Part shown: positions 35,693 to 43,854 of the stretch, one piece after another
How positions within the stretch are numbered: the stretch's first letter is position 1
Layout: the number at the start of each line of letters is the position of its first letter
Source: Niallia nealsonii
GTDB taxonomy: Bacteria > Bacillota > Bacilli > Bacillales > Cytobacillaceae
Direction of reading: 5' to 3'
Length of the DNA: 64,000 nucleotides
Assembly (NCBI RefSeq): GCF_002835805.1
Contig: NZ_PISE01000013.1
Location: 47,946-111,945 of the forward strand
Made by a program: the position numbers and the translations under genes
The notes under the pieces: model-generated
Told to the model about the DNA's origin: nothing
The model's database searches: none
Seen by the model: only the letters and a program-made list of their open reading frames with translations

Positions 35693-35701
35693 TTATCCAC
35701 A
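35693..35701 (+). promoter_or_regulatory. DnaA box 1 upstream of sda (perfect)
   Basis: TTATCCACA, an exact consensus match, about 98 bases upstream of the sda start. Confidence 0.85.
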
Positions 35702-35707
35702 ATAATA

Positions 35708-35716
35708 AGTGGATAA
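35708..35716 (-). promoter_or_regulatory. DnaA box 2 (one mismatch, opposite orientation)
   Basis: AGTGGATAA is the reverse complement of TTATCCACT, one base off consensus. It faces box 1 across 6 bases, a head-to-head pair. Confidence 0.65.
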
Positions 35717-35782
35717 CCTGTGATTAACTTGTTTAAAACTAAAAGAAGAGTATGTTCATCAATAGGGAATATGTGTACAATG

Positions 35783-35791
35783 TTATCCACA
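35783..35791 (+). promoter_or_regulatory. DnaA box 3 (perfect)
   Basis: TTATCCACA, exact consensus, in the middle of the sda-yqeG spacer. Confidence 0.8.
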
Positions 35792-35902
35792 TATAAAGAA
35801 ACATACGATTTTTGTCGAAAAGTATTTAGGGGTTTTTTGGGAAAAATAGTTCTAACTGCTTTTATTCTTGTTTTACGTTTACGGTTCGTGTTGATTGTTC
35901 GA

Positions 35903-35931
35903 TTCACTTTATGTGTATAAAACGGTATAAT
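35903..35931 (+). promoter_or_regulatory. Probable sigma-A promoter of the yqeG operon
   Basis: -35 TTCACT (35903-35908), 17-base spacer, perfect -10 TATAAT (35926-35931), about 85 bases before the yqeG start. Confidence 0.6.
35912..35920 (-). promoter_or_regulatory. DnaA box-like site within the yqeG promoter
   Basis: TGTGTATAA is the reverse complement of TTATACACA and fits TTATNCACA. It lies between the -35 and -10 of the yqeG promoter. Confidence 0.5.
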
Positions 35932-36014
35932 ATAACTTTGTTTTTAAATTTTTACTAGCAGGCCAAAACTTCTCAAACAAAGGAAAGCAATTATCTTAAA
36001 GAGGTGCATATACA

Positions 36015-36530
36015 TTGTTAAATGATTTTTTACCAGATCAGCATGTAAAAAACATATTTGAAATTACCCCAGAAGCATTAAAAGAAAAAGGGATAAAAGG
36101 GATTATAACCGATCTTGATAATACATTGGTAGAGTGGGATCGTCCTCTTGCAACACCTAGAATTATTGAATGGTTTGAAGAAATGAAAAGAAATAAGATA
36201 AAAGTAACTATTGTTTCTAATAATAAGGAAGGAAGGGTAAAGGCTTTTTCTGCTCCTTTAAATATCCCATTTATATTTGCCGCAAGAAAACCGATGGGGC
36301 GGGCTTTTAAAAAAGCGATTTTACAAATGGATATTAAAAAAGAAGAAGCAGTTGTTATTGGCGACCAATTATTAACAGATGTACTTGGAGGCAACCGAAG
36401 TGGATTTCATACTATTTTAGTGGTGCCTGTAGCACAGACAGATGGTTTTTTTACAAAAATCAATCGAACAATTGAAAGAAGAATATTAAACTGGTTCCGC
36501 AAAAAAGGAAAGATAACTTGGGAGGATTAA
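36015..36530 (+). CDS. yqeG: YqeG family HAD phosphatase
   Basis: 171 residues from a TTG start, 8 bases after GAGGTG. HAD superfamily IIIA: motif I GIITDLDNTLVEWDRP (nucleophile Asp about 33), motif II VTIVSNNKEGRV (about 67-78) and the final acidic motif VIGDQLLTDVLGGNR (about 115-129). Resembles phosphatidylglycerophosphate phosphatases of the GEP4/YqeG group, so a role in phospholipid synthesis is possible. The substrate in Bacillus is not settled. It opens the yqeG-yqeM operon, with yqeH 4 bases downstream. Confidence 0.92.
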   Translation: MLNDFLPDQHVKNIFEITPEALKEKGIKGIITDLDNTLVEWDRPLATPRIIEWFEEMKRNKIKVTIVSNNKEGRVKAFSAPLNIPFIFAARKPMGRAFKKAILQMDIKKEEAVVIGDQLLTDVLGGNRSGFHTILVVPVAQTDGFFTKINRTIERRILNWFRKKGKITWED

Positions 36531-36533
36531 TAA

Positions 36534-37637
36534 GTGACAGAAAAGATACATTGCATAGGTTGTGGAGTAGAAATTCAAACAGATAAGCGTGACGATTTAG
36601 GGTATGCTCCGCCCTCTGCTTTAGAAAAAGAAGTAATTATTTGCCAAAGATGTTTTCGGTTAAAACATTATAATGAAGTACAAGATGTCTCGTTAACAGA
36701 CAGCGATTTCTTAAAAATACTAAATGAAATTGGTCAAAGTGACAGCCTTATTGTTAAAATTGTTGATATTTTTGATTTTAATGGAAGTTGGCTGCCTGGT
36801 TTGCACCGCTTTACAGGGAAAAATAAAGTGTTGTTAGTGGGAAATAAAGTAGATTTACTGCCAAAATCGGTGAAAAATCAAAAAGTAATCAATTGGATGA
36901 AAAAAGAAGCAAAAGAGCTTGGCTTAAAACCAGAAGATGTTTTTTTAGTTAGTGCAGAAAAAGGACAAATGATCCAAGAAGTGGTAGAAGCAATTGAGCA
37001 CTATCGAAAAGGCAAGGACGTATATGTTGTTGGCTGTACAAATGTCGGCAAATCAACATTTATTAATCGAATTTTGAAGGAAGTATCTGGGGAGGAAAAT
37101 ATTATTACAACCTCTCATTTTCCAGGAACCACATTAGATATTATTGAAATTCCATTATCTGATGGGAAGGCACTAGTAGATACACCAGGAATTATTAATC
37201 ATCATCAAATGGCACATTATGTAGATAAAAGAGATTTGAAATATATTACGCCGAAAAAAGAGATTAAATCGAAAATTTATCAGCTGAATGAGGGACAAAC
37301 TTTATTTTTTGGCGGATTAGCACGTTTTGATTTTGTAAAAGGACAAAAACAAGCATTTGTTTGTTATTTCTCCAATGAAATTAATATCCATCGCACGAAA
37401 ACAGAAAAGGCTCAAGAATTATATGACAAGCATGTTGGAGAGATGCTCACACCACCTCGAATAGAGCAATTGGATCAATTTCCAAAACTTATAAAACATG
37501 ATTTTACTATCAAAGAAGCAAAAACAGATATTGTATTTTCAGGATTAGGCTGGATTACTGTAAATGAACCAAATATCCAAATATCGGTGTATGTACCAAA
37601 AGGGGTACATGCGATGATTAGAAAATCACTGATTTAA
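36534..37637 (+). CDS. yqeH: Ribosome biogenesis GTPase YqeH
   Basis: Circularly permuted GTPase needed for 30S assembly. 367 residues from GTG after GGGAGG. The N-terminal zinc finger has four Cys (CIGCGVEIQ at about 6-9, then CQRCFRLKHY about 38). GTPase motifs occur in permuted order: G4 NKVDLLPK (about 104-111), then G1 GCTNVGKSTFIN (about 168-179), then G3 DTPGI (about 215-219). The C-terminal RNA-binding region follows. Placement between yqeG and aroE matches B. subtilis exactly. Confidence 0.96.
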   Translation: MTEKIHCIGCGVEIQTDKRDDLGYAPPSALEKEVIICQRCFRLKHYNEVQDVSLTDSDFLKILNEIGQSDSLIVKIVDIFDFNGSWLPGLHRFTGKNKVLLVGNKVDLLPKSVKNQKVINWMKKEAKELGLKPEDVFLVSAEKGQMIQEVVEAIEHYRKGKDVYVVGCTNVGKSTFINRILKEVSGEENIITTSHFPGTTLDIIEIPLSDGKALVDTPGIINHHQMAHYVDKRDLKYITPKKEIKSKIYQLNEGQTLFFGGLARFDFVKGQKQAFVCYFSNEINIHRTKTEKAQELYDKHVGEMLTPPRIEQLDQFPKLIKHDFTIKEAKTDIVFSGLGWITVNEPNIQISVYVPKGVHAMIRKSLI

Positions 37638-37744
37638 GGAATGGCTAGGAAGTTCCCATCGTTTAGAAGCTAAACATATACTGCATCAAGGGGATAGTTG
37701 CTACTTTCTACTATAGAGAATAAAAAAGTCCGGGAGAGCAGAAA

Positions 37745-38584
37745 ATGAAAAAATATGTAGTTATTGGAGATCCTATCGCACATAGTATGTCACCTGTTAT
37801 GCATAATGATTTATTTCAATTTTATCAAATAGAAGCACAGTATGATTTGTTTCATATTAAAAAAGGAATGTTAAAAGAAGGTCTTTCACAGCTAAAAGAA
37901 ATGGACGTTGCTGGTTTTAATATTACAGTGCCGCATAAATCAGATATTATTCCTTTTTTGGATGAACTGGATCCCTTAAGTCAAGCGATTGGGGCAGTAA
38001 ATACAGTAGTAAATGAAAACGGCAAGTGGGTAGGCTATAACACGGATGGTTATGGTTATGTGAGAGGGCTTTTAACTATACTTCCTGCTTTAACTGATAA
38101 AAAGGTAATGATGATTGGTGCAGGTGGAGCAGCAAGAGCGATTTATTTTACACTAGCATATGAGAAAGTACACAAAATTGATATCGTGAATCGAACTTTA
38201 GAAAAGGCAGAGGATCTAAAAAAAGCCTGTCCTTATTCTGTGGAAACAGATGTTCTTGATCTAAAGTCAGCAAAAGAGCGATGTGGGGAATATGATTTGA
38301 TTATTCAAACGACTTCGATTGGAATGTCGCCACATACAAAAGAGCAGCCGATTTCTCTTGAGAATTTAAACAGCAACTCGTTAGTTAGTGATATAATATA
38401 TAATCCATTAGAAACTAAATTGCTTCATGAAGCAAAAATGAAAGGAGCAATAGTGCAAAATGGATTGGAAATGTTTGTTTTTCAAGGGGCATTAGCTTTT
38501 GAAAAATGGACCGGTATTTTTCCAGATACAGAACGTATGAAAAGAAATGTGTTAAAACAATTAGGAGGCAATTTTGATGCTTAG
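37745..38584 (+). CDS. aroE: Shikimate dehydrogenase
   Basis: NADPH-dependent reduction of 3-dehydroshikimate to shikimate in aromatic amino-acid synthesis. 279 residues. Substrate motif GDPIAHSMSPVMHND (about 8-22), catalytic Lys in NITVPHKSDIIPFLDE (about 65), Asp in NTDGYGYVRGL, and the Rossmann motif MIGAGGAARAIYF (about 126-138). Ends GLEMFVFQGALAFEKWTG. It is the fourth enzyme of the shikimate pathway and sits inside an otherwise ribosome-centred operon, as usual for Bacillaceae. Overlaps the ribosome site and start of yhbY. Confidence 0.97.
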   Translation: MKKYVVIGDPIAHSMSPVMHNDLFQFYQIEAQYDLFHIKKGMLKEGLSQLKEMDVAGFNITVPHKSDIIPFLDELDPLSQAIGAVNTVVNENGKWVGYNTDGYGYVRGLLTILPALTDKKVMMIGAGGAARAIYFTLAYEKVHKIDIVNRTLEKAEDLKKACPYSVETDVLDLKSAKERCGEYDLIIQTTSIGMSPHTKEQPISLENLNSNSLVSDIIYNPLETKLLHEAKMKGAIVQNGLEMFVFQGALAFEKWTGIFPDTERMKRNVLKQLGGNFDA

Positions 38585-38870
38585 AGGCAAACAAAAAAGA
38601 TTTTTACGTGCAAAGGCACATCATTTAAACCCAATTTTCCAAGTGGGAAAAGGTGGAGTAAATGAAAATATGATTACACAGATAGCAGATGCTTTAGAAG
38701 TAAGAGAATTGCTGAAAGTCAGCATCCTGCAAAATTGTGACGAAGATAAAGAAATGGTAGCAGCACAGCTTGTGAAAGGCACAAAAAGCGAGTTGGTACA
38801 AATTATCGGATCGACAATTGTTCTATATAAAGAGTCGAAAGAAAATAAAACGATAAATTTACCATCTTAA
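38577..38870 (+). CDS. yhbY: CRM-domain RNA-binding protein YhbY/YqeI
   Basis: 97 residues; ATG 38577 follows GGAGGCAATTTTG and overlaps the aroE stop by 8 bases. Single CRS1/YhbY domain that binds pre-50S rRNA: KQKRFLRAKAHHLNPIFQVG, KGGVNENMITQIADALEVRE, and the IGSTIVLYKES ending. The G-K-G-G loop (about 23-26) is the GxxG RNA-binding feature. Translational coupling to aroE is likely. Confidence 0.95.
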   Translation: MLRGKQKRFLRAKAHHLNPIFQVGKGGVNENMITQIADALEVRELLKVSILQNCDEDKEMVAAQLVKGTKSELVQIIGSTIVLYKESKENKTINLPS

Positions 38871-38894
38871 CATTTGTAAAAAGAGGGGATTTCT

Positions 38895-39467
38895 TTGAGA
38901 AAAAGGATTGGAATATTAGGAGGGACTTTTGATCCCCCTCATATTGGACATCTCATCATCGCAAATGAGGTACTGCATCATGAAAGATTGGATGAGATCT
39001 GGTTTATGCCAAATCAAGAACCTCCACATAAAATAAAAGCAGGGAATGTTTCTAATAAAAATCGTATAGAAATGCTTCAATTAGCAATAAAAGACCATCC
39101 AAAGTTTCGTATAGAAACAATAGAAATGAATCGGGAAGGCAAATCTTATACGTTTGATACAATGAAAATATTAAAAGAAGTGCATCCACATATGGATTTT
39201 CATTTTATCATTGGTGGAGATATGGTTGAATATTTGCCAAAGTGGTATAAGATTGAAGAATTAGTAGAGATTATTCAATTTATTAGTGTAAATCGTCCAC
39301 AATACAGCAATGAAACAGCCTATCCTGTCCGATATGTAGATGTGCCTGCCATTGATATTTCTTCTAATTTAATTAGGGAACGGTTAAAAAAAGGGGACAC
39401 TATTCAGTATCTAACGAAAGAGAGTGTAAAGAGATATATTGAGGAGAATCGTCTTTATGAAGCGTGA
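38895..39467 (+). CDS. nadD: Nicotinate-nucleotide adenylyltransferase
   Basis: Forms deamido-NAD from nicotinate mononucleotide and ATP, essential for NAD synthesis. 190 residues from a TTG start, 8 bases after GAGGGG. Nucleotidyltransferase signature GGTFDPPHIGHLIIAN (about 9-24) with the two His, FIIGGDMVEYLPKWY mid-protein, and ISSNLIRERLKKG (about 155-167), the ISSTxxR-type motif. Its last codons overlap the start of yqeK by 11 bases. Confidence 0.97.
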   Translation: MRKRIGILGGTFDPPHIGHLIIANEVLHHERLDEIWFMPNQEPPHKIKAGNVSNKNRIEMLQLAIKDHPKFRIETIEMNREGKSYTFDTMKILKEVHPHMDFHFIIGGDMVEYLPKWYKIEELVEIIQFISVNRPQYSNETAYPVRYVDVPAIDISSNLIRERLKKGDTIQYLTKESVKRYIEENRLYEA

Positions 39468-40026
39468 ACAAGCATTAGCGATTGTGAAAGAACATTTAAC
39501 AGAGCATCGATATGTGCATACAATTGGCGTCATGGAAACGGCCGTTAAACTTGCTGAAAAAAATGGAGTAAATCCAGAGAAAGCAGAACTTGCTGCTATA
39601 TTTCATGATTACGCTAAATTCCGTCCAAAAGAAGAAATGAAAAAAATTATTGTAGAGCAAAAGATGGATCCGGCTCTTTTGGAGTTTCATTCTGAATTAT
39701 GGCATGCCCCGGTCGGAGCCTACCTTGTAGAAAAAGAAGCAGGTATTCATGACCAAGAGGTTTTACAGGCAATTAAATACCATACTTCCGGCAAACCAGG
39801 GATGAGTATGCTTGAGAAAATTATTTATTTAGCAGACTATATCGAACCTAACAGGGCATTCCCAGGTGTTCAGGAAGTGCGAGAATTGACAAAGGTTGAT
39901 TTTCATCAAGGATTTATAAAATCAGTAGAAAATACGATGAATTTTCTTATACAAAATAATCGGCCGGTTTTTCCGCTGACTTTTCAAATGTATAACAGCA
40001 TCGTAATGAAAATGGAGGATGAATAG
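39457..40026 (+). CDS. yqeK: YqeK HD-domain Ap4A hydrolase
   Basis: 189 residues. The start chosen is ATG 39457 (MKREQALAIVKEHL), 10 bases after GAGGAG, overlapping nadD. HD phosphohydrolase motif: H in HRYVHTIGV, then AAIFHDYAKFRP (His-Asp about 51-52), further His in ELWHAPVGAYL, and Asp in YLADYIEPNR. YqeK proteins are symmetric diadenosine tetraphosphate hydrolases, so the enzyme removes a stress nucleotide to give ADP. Location after nadD is conserved. Confidence 0.95.
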   Translation: MKREQALAIVKEHLTEHRYVHTIGVMETAVKLAEKNGVNPEKAELAAIFHDYAKFRPKEEMKKIIVEQKMDPALLEFHSELWHAPVGAYLVEKEAGIHDQEVLQAIKYHTSGKPGMSMLEKIIYLADYIEPNRAFPGVQEVRELTKVDFHQGFIKSVENTMNFLIQNNRPVFPLTFQMYNSIVMKMEDE

Positions 40027-40383
40027 ATGGATGATCGTAAATTACTAGTAACTGCTGTGAAAGCAGCTGATGATAAAAGAGCGGAGAATATTGTGGCGCT
40101 TAATATGAAAGGCATTTCGCTTGTATCGGATTATTTTATTATTTGCCATGGTAACTCGGATAAACAGGTACAAGCAATTGCAAGTGAAATAAAAGATAAA
40201 TGCTCAGAAATTGGTGTAAATGTTAAAAGACTAGAAGGTTTTCAAGAAGCAAAATGGATTCTTGTTGATTTAGGAGATGTTGTTGTGCATGTATTCCACC
40301 GAGATGAAAGAACGTACTATAATCTAGAACGATTATGGGGAGATGCACCTATCGAAAATATTCAAAGTGAGATTAGTCAATGA
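40027..40383 (+). CDS. rsfS: Ribosomal silencing factor RsfS (YqeL)
   Basis: Binds L14 on the 50S subunit and prevents joining with 30S during starvation. 118 residues, starting right after the yqeK stop with GGAGG upstream. Family motifs: SLVSDYFIICHGNSDKQVQA (about 34-53), LEGFQEAKWILVDLGDVVVH and VFHRDERTYYNLERLWGDAP, with the invariant W and D. The stop overlaps the ATG of yqeM. Confidence 0.97.
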   Translation: MDDRKLLVTAVKAADDKRAENIVALNMKGISLVSDYFIICHGNSDKQVQAIASEIKDKCSEIGVNVKRLEGFQEAKWILVDLGDVVVHVFHRDERTYYNLERLWGDAPIENIQSEISQ

Positions 40384-41126
40384 CATACGGCAGATTTGCT
40401 TATCTATATGATAGGCTAATGAGCGATGTGCCATATGAAAAATGGGTAAAACTAATTGCAGATGCTAAAGAGAAATACAATATTTCAGGCAATCATCTTT
40501 TGGATCTTGCATGTGGAACAGGAGAATTATCCATAAGTCTTGCAGAGCGTGGCTTTCAAGTAACAGGAGTGGATATTTCAGAAGATATGTTAAGTGTGGC
40601 CCAAGATAAAACAAATAAAAAAGGGCAGTCCATTTTTTATATCGAACAAGATATGTCCAAGCTAGAAGGTCTTCCGTTATTTGATATTATTGGGGTTTTT
40701 TGTGATTCTTTAAATTATTTGCAAACAGAAGAAGAGGTTATCGAAACATTCAAAGGGGTACACCGCCATTTAGATGAAAAAGGGTTATTTATATTTGATG
40801 TCCATTCTTTATATAAAATGAATGAACTTTTTATCGATCAAACTTATGCAGTCAATGATGAAGAATTAAGTTTGATTTGGCAATGCTATCCTGGGGAATA
40901 TGAGAATAGTGTAGAGCATGATTTAACCTTTTTTGAGTTAGATGAGGAATCTGAGATGTATAATCGGTATGATGAACTTCACTGTCAGCGAACCTATTCT
41001 ATTGACCAATACAAAAAATGGCTAAAAAAAACCGACTTTTGTCTTGTGGATATTATAGTTGATTTTGATGAAAAAGAAAGCAAAGAAAATGGAGAAAGAA
41101 TTTTTTTCCTTTGCCAAAAAGCATAA
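40380..41126 (+). CDS. yqeM: SAM-dependent methyltransferase YqeM
   Basis: 248 residues; ATG overlaps the rsfS stop (ATGA). Class I methyltransferase: N-terminal YGRFAYLYDRLMSDVPYEKW, motif I LLDLACGTGELSISLAERGF (about 39-58), VTGVDISEDMLSVAQ (about 60-74), and IIGVFCDSLNYL. Substrate unknown; its conserved place after rsfS suggests a link to ribosome or RNA metabolism. It is the last gene of the operon and is followed by a terminator. Confidence 0.92.
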   Translation: MTYGRFAYLYDRLMSDVPYEKWVKLIADAKEKYNISGNHLLDLACGTGELSISLAERGFQVTGVDISEDMLSVAQDKTNKKGQSIFYIEQDMSKLEGLPLFDIIGVFCDSLNYLQTEEEVIETFKGVHRHLDEKGLFIFDVHSLYKMNELFIDQTYAVNDEELSLIWQCYPGEYENSVEHDLTFFELDEESEMYNRYDELHCQRTYSIDQYKKWLKKTDFCLVDIIVDFDEKESKENGERIFFLCQKA

Positions 41127-41128
41127 TA

Positions 41129-41170
41129 AAAAAGATGACTAGAGGATTGTTTCTCCAGTCATTTTTTTAT
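41129..41170 (+). terminator. Terminator of the yqeG-yqeM operon
   Basis: ATGACTAGAG pairs with CTCCAGTCAT (one mismatch), flanked by A and T runs. Confidence 0.8.
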
Positions 41171-41303
41171 GCAAAAGTATAGTGCTGGATAATAAAATTT
41201 GTTTTTATACCCTCTAACAAGTGCTACATGAATGAAAAATGATAGAAAAAAATAAAAAAAGGATATTTGTTGACTATATCGAATTTATTTACTGGATAGA
41301 CTA

Positions 41304-42137
41304 TTAACTATCTTTTGCTGCAAGCATTGTGTTTTGCACTAATTCTACATCTTCTGCGAACTTTTCATGTGTTGCATGAAAAAGCTGGTTAAAGGTATCT
41401 CCCAAATTCTTCTCCAATATCTCAATCCCAACCCCAGTAATTCCACCTTTGACACAAACCTTTTCTTGTAAAGTAGGCAATGTATAATAACGTTTTTTAA
41501 GCAGTTCTCCAAGGCCAATCAGCATCTCACTTGCAAGCAATGTTGCTGTTTGGCTGTCCATTTCGGTTTCCTCCACCGCTCCGTCTATAAATCGCTGTGT
41601 TAAATAGCTGAAAAAAGCTGGACCGCAGCTGACAATATCGGAAGCTGCCCTCGTGATATTTTTATCAATTATATAAGGACTTGAAAAGTTTTCAAATATC
41701 ATGGTTAATATTTTTTTCCATTTTTCTGTACATTGCTTTCCGAAAGAAAATAAACTGACCCCCGTTAATGCCCTATTTGTAATGCTGGGAATAATTCTTG
41801 CAACAGAACATGTAAAAAAGACCTCCAAATCTTCTGCATTAATCGGGCTTGTAATGGAAACAACGCACATGTCATCTGTAATATATGGGGCAAGCTTTTT
41901 TGCAAGTATGATAGAATCACGTGGCTTGATGCATAAAAAAACGACGTCACTAGCCTTTGCTACCTCTATAAAATCATCATAAACAACAATGTCAGGATAA
42001 CTTTTTTTAATTTGTAAAGCTTTGCTTTTTGTTCGATTATGAATCAATAATGAATCGGGGGAAATAGCCTTGCTATCAAGCATTGACTCAATCAGTATTC
42101 TCCCCATATTCCCCGTACCAATTATTCCGATTTTCAT
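41304..42137 (-). CDS. comER: ComER, pyrroline-5-carboxylate reductase-like protein
   Basis: 277 residues, minus strand, divergent from comEA as in B. subtilis. Rossmann start KIGIIGTGNMGRILIESMLD (about 2-21). The middle (VVFLCIKPRDSIILAKKLAP, SITSPINAEDLEVFF) and the C-terminal helical half (ARIIPSITNRALTGVSLFSF; PTLQEKVCVKGGITGVGIEI) match the ProC family. ComER is not required for competence in B. subtilis and has been linked to sporulation and biofilm timing. Catalytic activity is unproven. ATG follows AAGGACAG weakly. Confidence 0.9.
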   Translation of the reverse strand: MKIGIIGTGNMGRILIESMLDSKAISPDSLLIHNRTKSKALQIKKSYPDIVVYDDFIEVAKASDVVFLCIKPRDSIILAKKLAPYITDDMCVVSITSPINAEDLEVFFTCSVARIIPSITNRALTGVSLFSFGKQCTEKWKKILTMIFENFSSPYIIDKNITRAASDIVSCGPAFFSYLTQRFIDGAVEETEMDSQTATLLASEMLIGLGELLKKRYYTLPTLQEKVCVKGGITGVGIEILEKNLGDTFNQLFHATHEKFAEDVELVQNTMLAAKDS

Positions 42138-42219
42138 CTGTCCTTCCCCCCCTAAAATGAGCGGTTTCTCATATAACGATATGAACTCGGTGACAAGAAT
42201 ATACCTAGAAAGGATGATA

Positions 42220-42867
42220 ATGATGAATTGGGCAAAAAAATATCAAGGAATTTTAATTATTGCGGCTGTTATTCTCCTGTTTATTGGCTACAAAATATAT
42301 CCTTATGTTTTTACAAATCAACAAAGGCAGATAGAGGCTCCAATGTATGATACAGAGAAATTACAGATAAAAGAGGGGGAAATGAAAGAGGAACAAGAAG
42401 AGAAAACAAATGAAACAGTAGTTGTTGATGTAAAAGGGGCAGTAAAACGTCCAGGTGTATACGAAGCCCTTCAAGGAGATCGAGTAGTGGATATAATAAA
42501 AAAAGCGGGAGGAATAAAGGATCAGGGAGAAGAAAATGGAATAAACTTAGCATTAAAAATAACAGATGAAATGGTTATCTATGTACCCTATAAAGGAGAA
42601 GAAGGGGTAGAGGGCAGTACGGAAAGTTTCGTAAATACGGGTGGGGTAACTGAAAATGAAAGCAGCAATGGGGAAGCAGTTGATTTAAATCAGGCAACAG
42701 CAGCTGAATTAGATGAACTTCCTGGAATAGGTCCTGCCAAAGCAGAGACCATTATTGAATATCGGGAGAGCAATGGAGGATTTTCCTCCAAAGAAGATTT
42801 TAAAAAAATCAGTGGCATTGGCGAAAAGACCTATGAAAAATTAGAAAATTTAATTACAGTAAATTAA
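42220..42867 (+). CDS. comEA: ComEA competence DNA receptor
   Basis: Membrane-anchored double-strand DNA receptor for transformation. The start chosen is ATG 42220 (MMNWAKKYQGILIIAAVILL), about 6 bases after AAAGGATG; upstream ATGs exist in frame. 215 residues. N-terminal membrane helix (about 9-26), a charged linker, an SLBB oligomerization domain (about 72-125, VVDVKGAVKRPGVYEALQGD), a Gly/Ser/Glu flexible linker, and a C-terminal helix-hairpin-helix pair (about 153-215, VDLNQATAAELDELPGIGPA, then FKKISGIGEKTYEKLENL) that grips DNA. Followed by an unusually long spacer before comEB. Confidence 0.96.
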   Translation: MMNWAKKYQGILIIAAVILLFIGYKIYPYVFTNQQRQIEAPMYDTEKLQIKEGEMKEEQEEKTNETVVVDVKGAVKRPGVYEALQGDRVVDIIKKAGGIKDQGEENGINLALKITDEMVIYVPYKGEEGVEGSTESFVNTGGVTENESSNGEAVDLNQATAAELDELPGIGPAKAETIIEYRESNGGFSSKEDFKKISGIGEKTYEKLENLITVN

Positions 42868-43001
42868 TGAATGTTATGCCATTTATGTCTCTAAGAATTA
42901 CGAAAAAGGACTGTTGACTTTTGGTTTTGATAAAGTGAAACTAACAATCACTGGGGGGAAAATCCTGTTAATGGGTGATAAAAAAACGCCAAAATATTTT
43001 A

Positions 43002-43055
43002 GTGATACTGCCTTTTTCTATCGAAAAAGTTCACTATCGAAAAAGGCGGTATCAC
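43002..43055 (+). promoter_or_regulatory. Long hairpin with two alternative pairings before comEB
   Basis: The 17-base left arm (43002-43018) pairs with 43039-43055 at 16 of 17 positions, the other being G-U capable. The CTTTTTC within the left arm can instead pair with the nearer GAAAAAG (43023-43029), because a direct repeat ATCGAAAAAG occurs twice (43020, 43036). No T-run follows, so it is not a plain terminator; TATAAT occurs at 43058-43063. Confidence 0.6.
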
Positions 43056-43105
43056 GTTATAATAAATGAATAATATATTTGATTAGAAAGCAGGTAGGTG
43101 GAATA

Positions 43106-43693
43106 ATGAACAGAATTTCATGGGATGAGTATTTTATGGCACAAAGTGAGTTGCTTGCTTTAAGGAGCACATGTACAAGACTTGCTGTTGGTGCAACCAT
43201 TGTTCGAGATAAACGAATTATTGCAGGGGGCTATAATGGAAGCATCACAGGTGGAGTTCATTGCATAGATGAAGGGTGTTATGTTATCGATAATCATTGT
43301 GTGCGGACCATACATGCAGAAATGAATGCATTATTGCAATGTGCAAAGTTTGGTGTAGCAACAGAAGGAGCAGATATTTATGTAACACATTTTCCTTGCC
43401 TGCAATGCTGCAAAGCGATCATACAAGCAGGCATTAAAACGGTTTATTATGCGAATGATTATAAAAATCATCCATATGCAATAGAACTATTTACACAAGC
43501 AGGCATTTCTATGGTGCAAGTTTCTAACAAGGAAGTAGTATTTGATAAACAACAAGCCGAAAAACAATTGTTTGTAGAGAAACTAGTAGATAAGTTAAAA
43601 GACAAAGACATTGATGATTTAGAGCTAAAAGAATTGGAAGAGCAAGCAAAAGCATTGTTCACAGGGAAGATTTCTGAAGGAGTCTTAAAGTGA
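43106..43693 (+). CDS. comEB: dCMP deaminase family protein ComEB
   Basis: 195 residues from ATG 43106 (MNRISWDEYFMAQSELLALR), after GTAGGTGGA. Zinc cytidine-deaminase fold: the zinc His and catalytic Glu in HAEMNALLQ (about 72-80) and the two Cys of PCLQCCK (about 100-106). Deaminates dCMP to dUMP for thymidylate supply. It is not needed for DNA uptake itself although it lies in the comE locus. An acidic C-terminal helix (LKDKDIDDLELKELEEQAKA) extends beyond the core. Gaps of 238 and 161 bases flank it, unlike the compact B. subtilis operon. Confidence 0.93.
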   Translation: MNRISWDEYFMAQSELLALRSTCTRLAVGATIVRDKRIIAGGYNGSITGGVHCIDEGCYVIDNHCVRTIHAEMNALLQCAKFGVATEGADIYVTHFPCLQCCKAIIQAGIKTVYYANDYKNHPYAIELFTQAGISMVQVSNKEVVFDKQQAEKQLFVEKLVDKLKDKDIDDLELKELEEQAKALFTGKISEGVLK

Positions 43694-43854
43694 TAGCATT
43701 TCTTTCCTGCATGTACAGGATAAATTAGCAGTGCAGGAGAGTTTGGTGAAAATAGGAATGGAGTTTTTCGGTATAAGCGAAATAGAAATGCCTTGCTAAT
43801 TATTAAGTTTGCTTTTAGAAAAAGATCATTAATTTGTTTAAAAGGTGATTGTAT

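Noticed and set aside
35600..36014. Second replication origin
   Set aside because: Several DnaA boxes occur, but there is no AT-rich unwinding element with DnaA-trios next to them and no dnaA/dnaN. The sda promoter cluster explains them.
43058..43063. TATAAT before comEB as a full sigma-A promoter
   Set aside because: No acceptable -35 lies 16-18 bases upstream; the best candidate TTCACT is 22 bases away.
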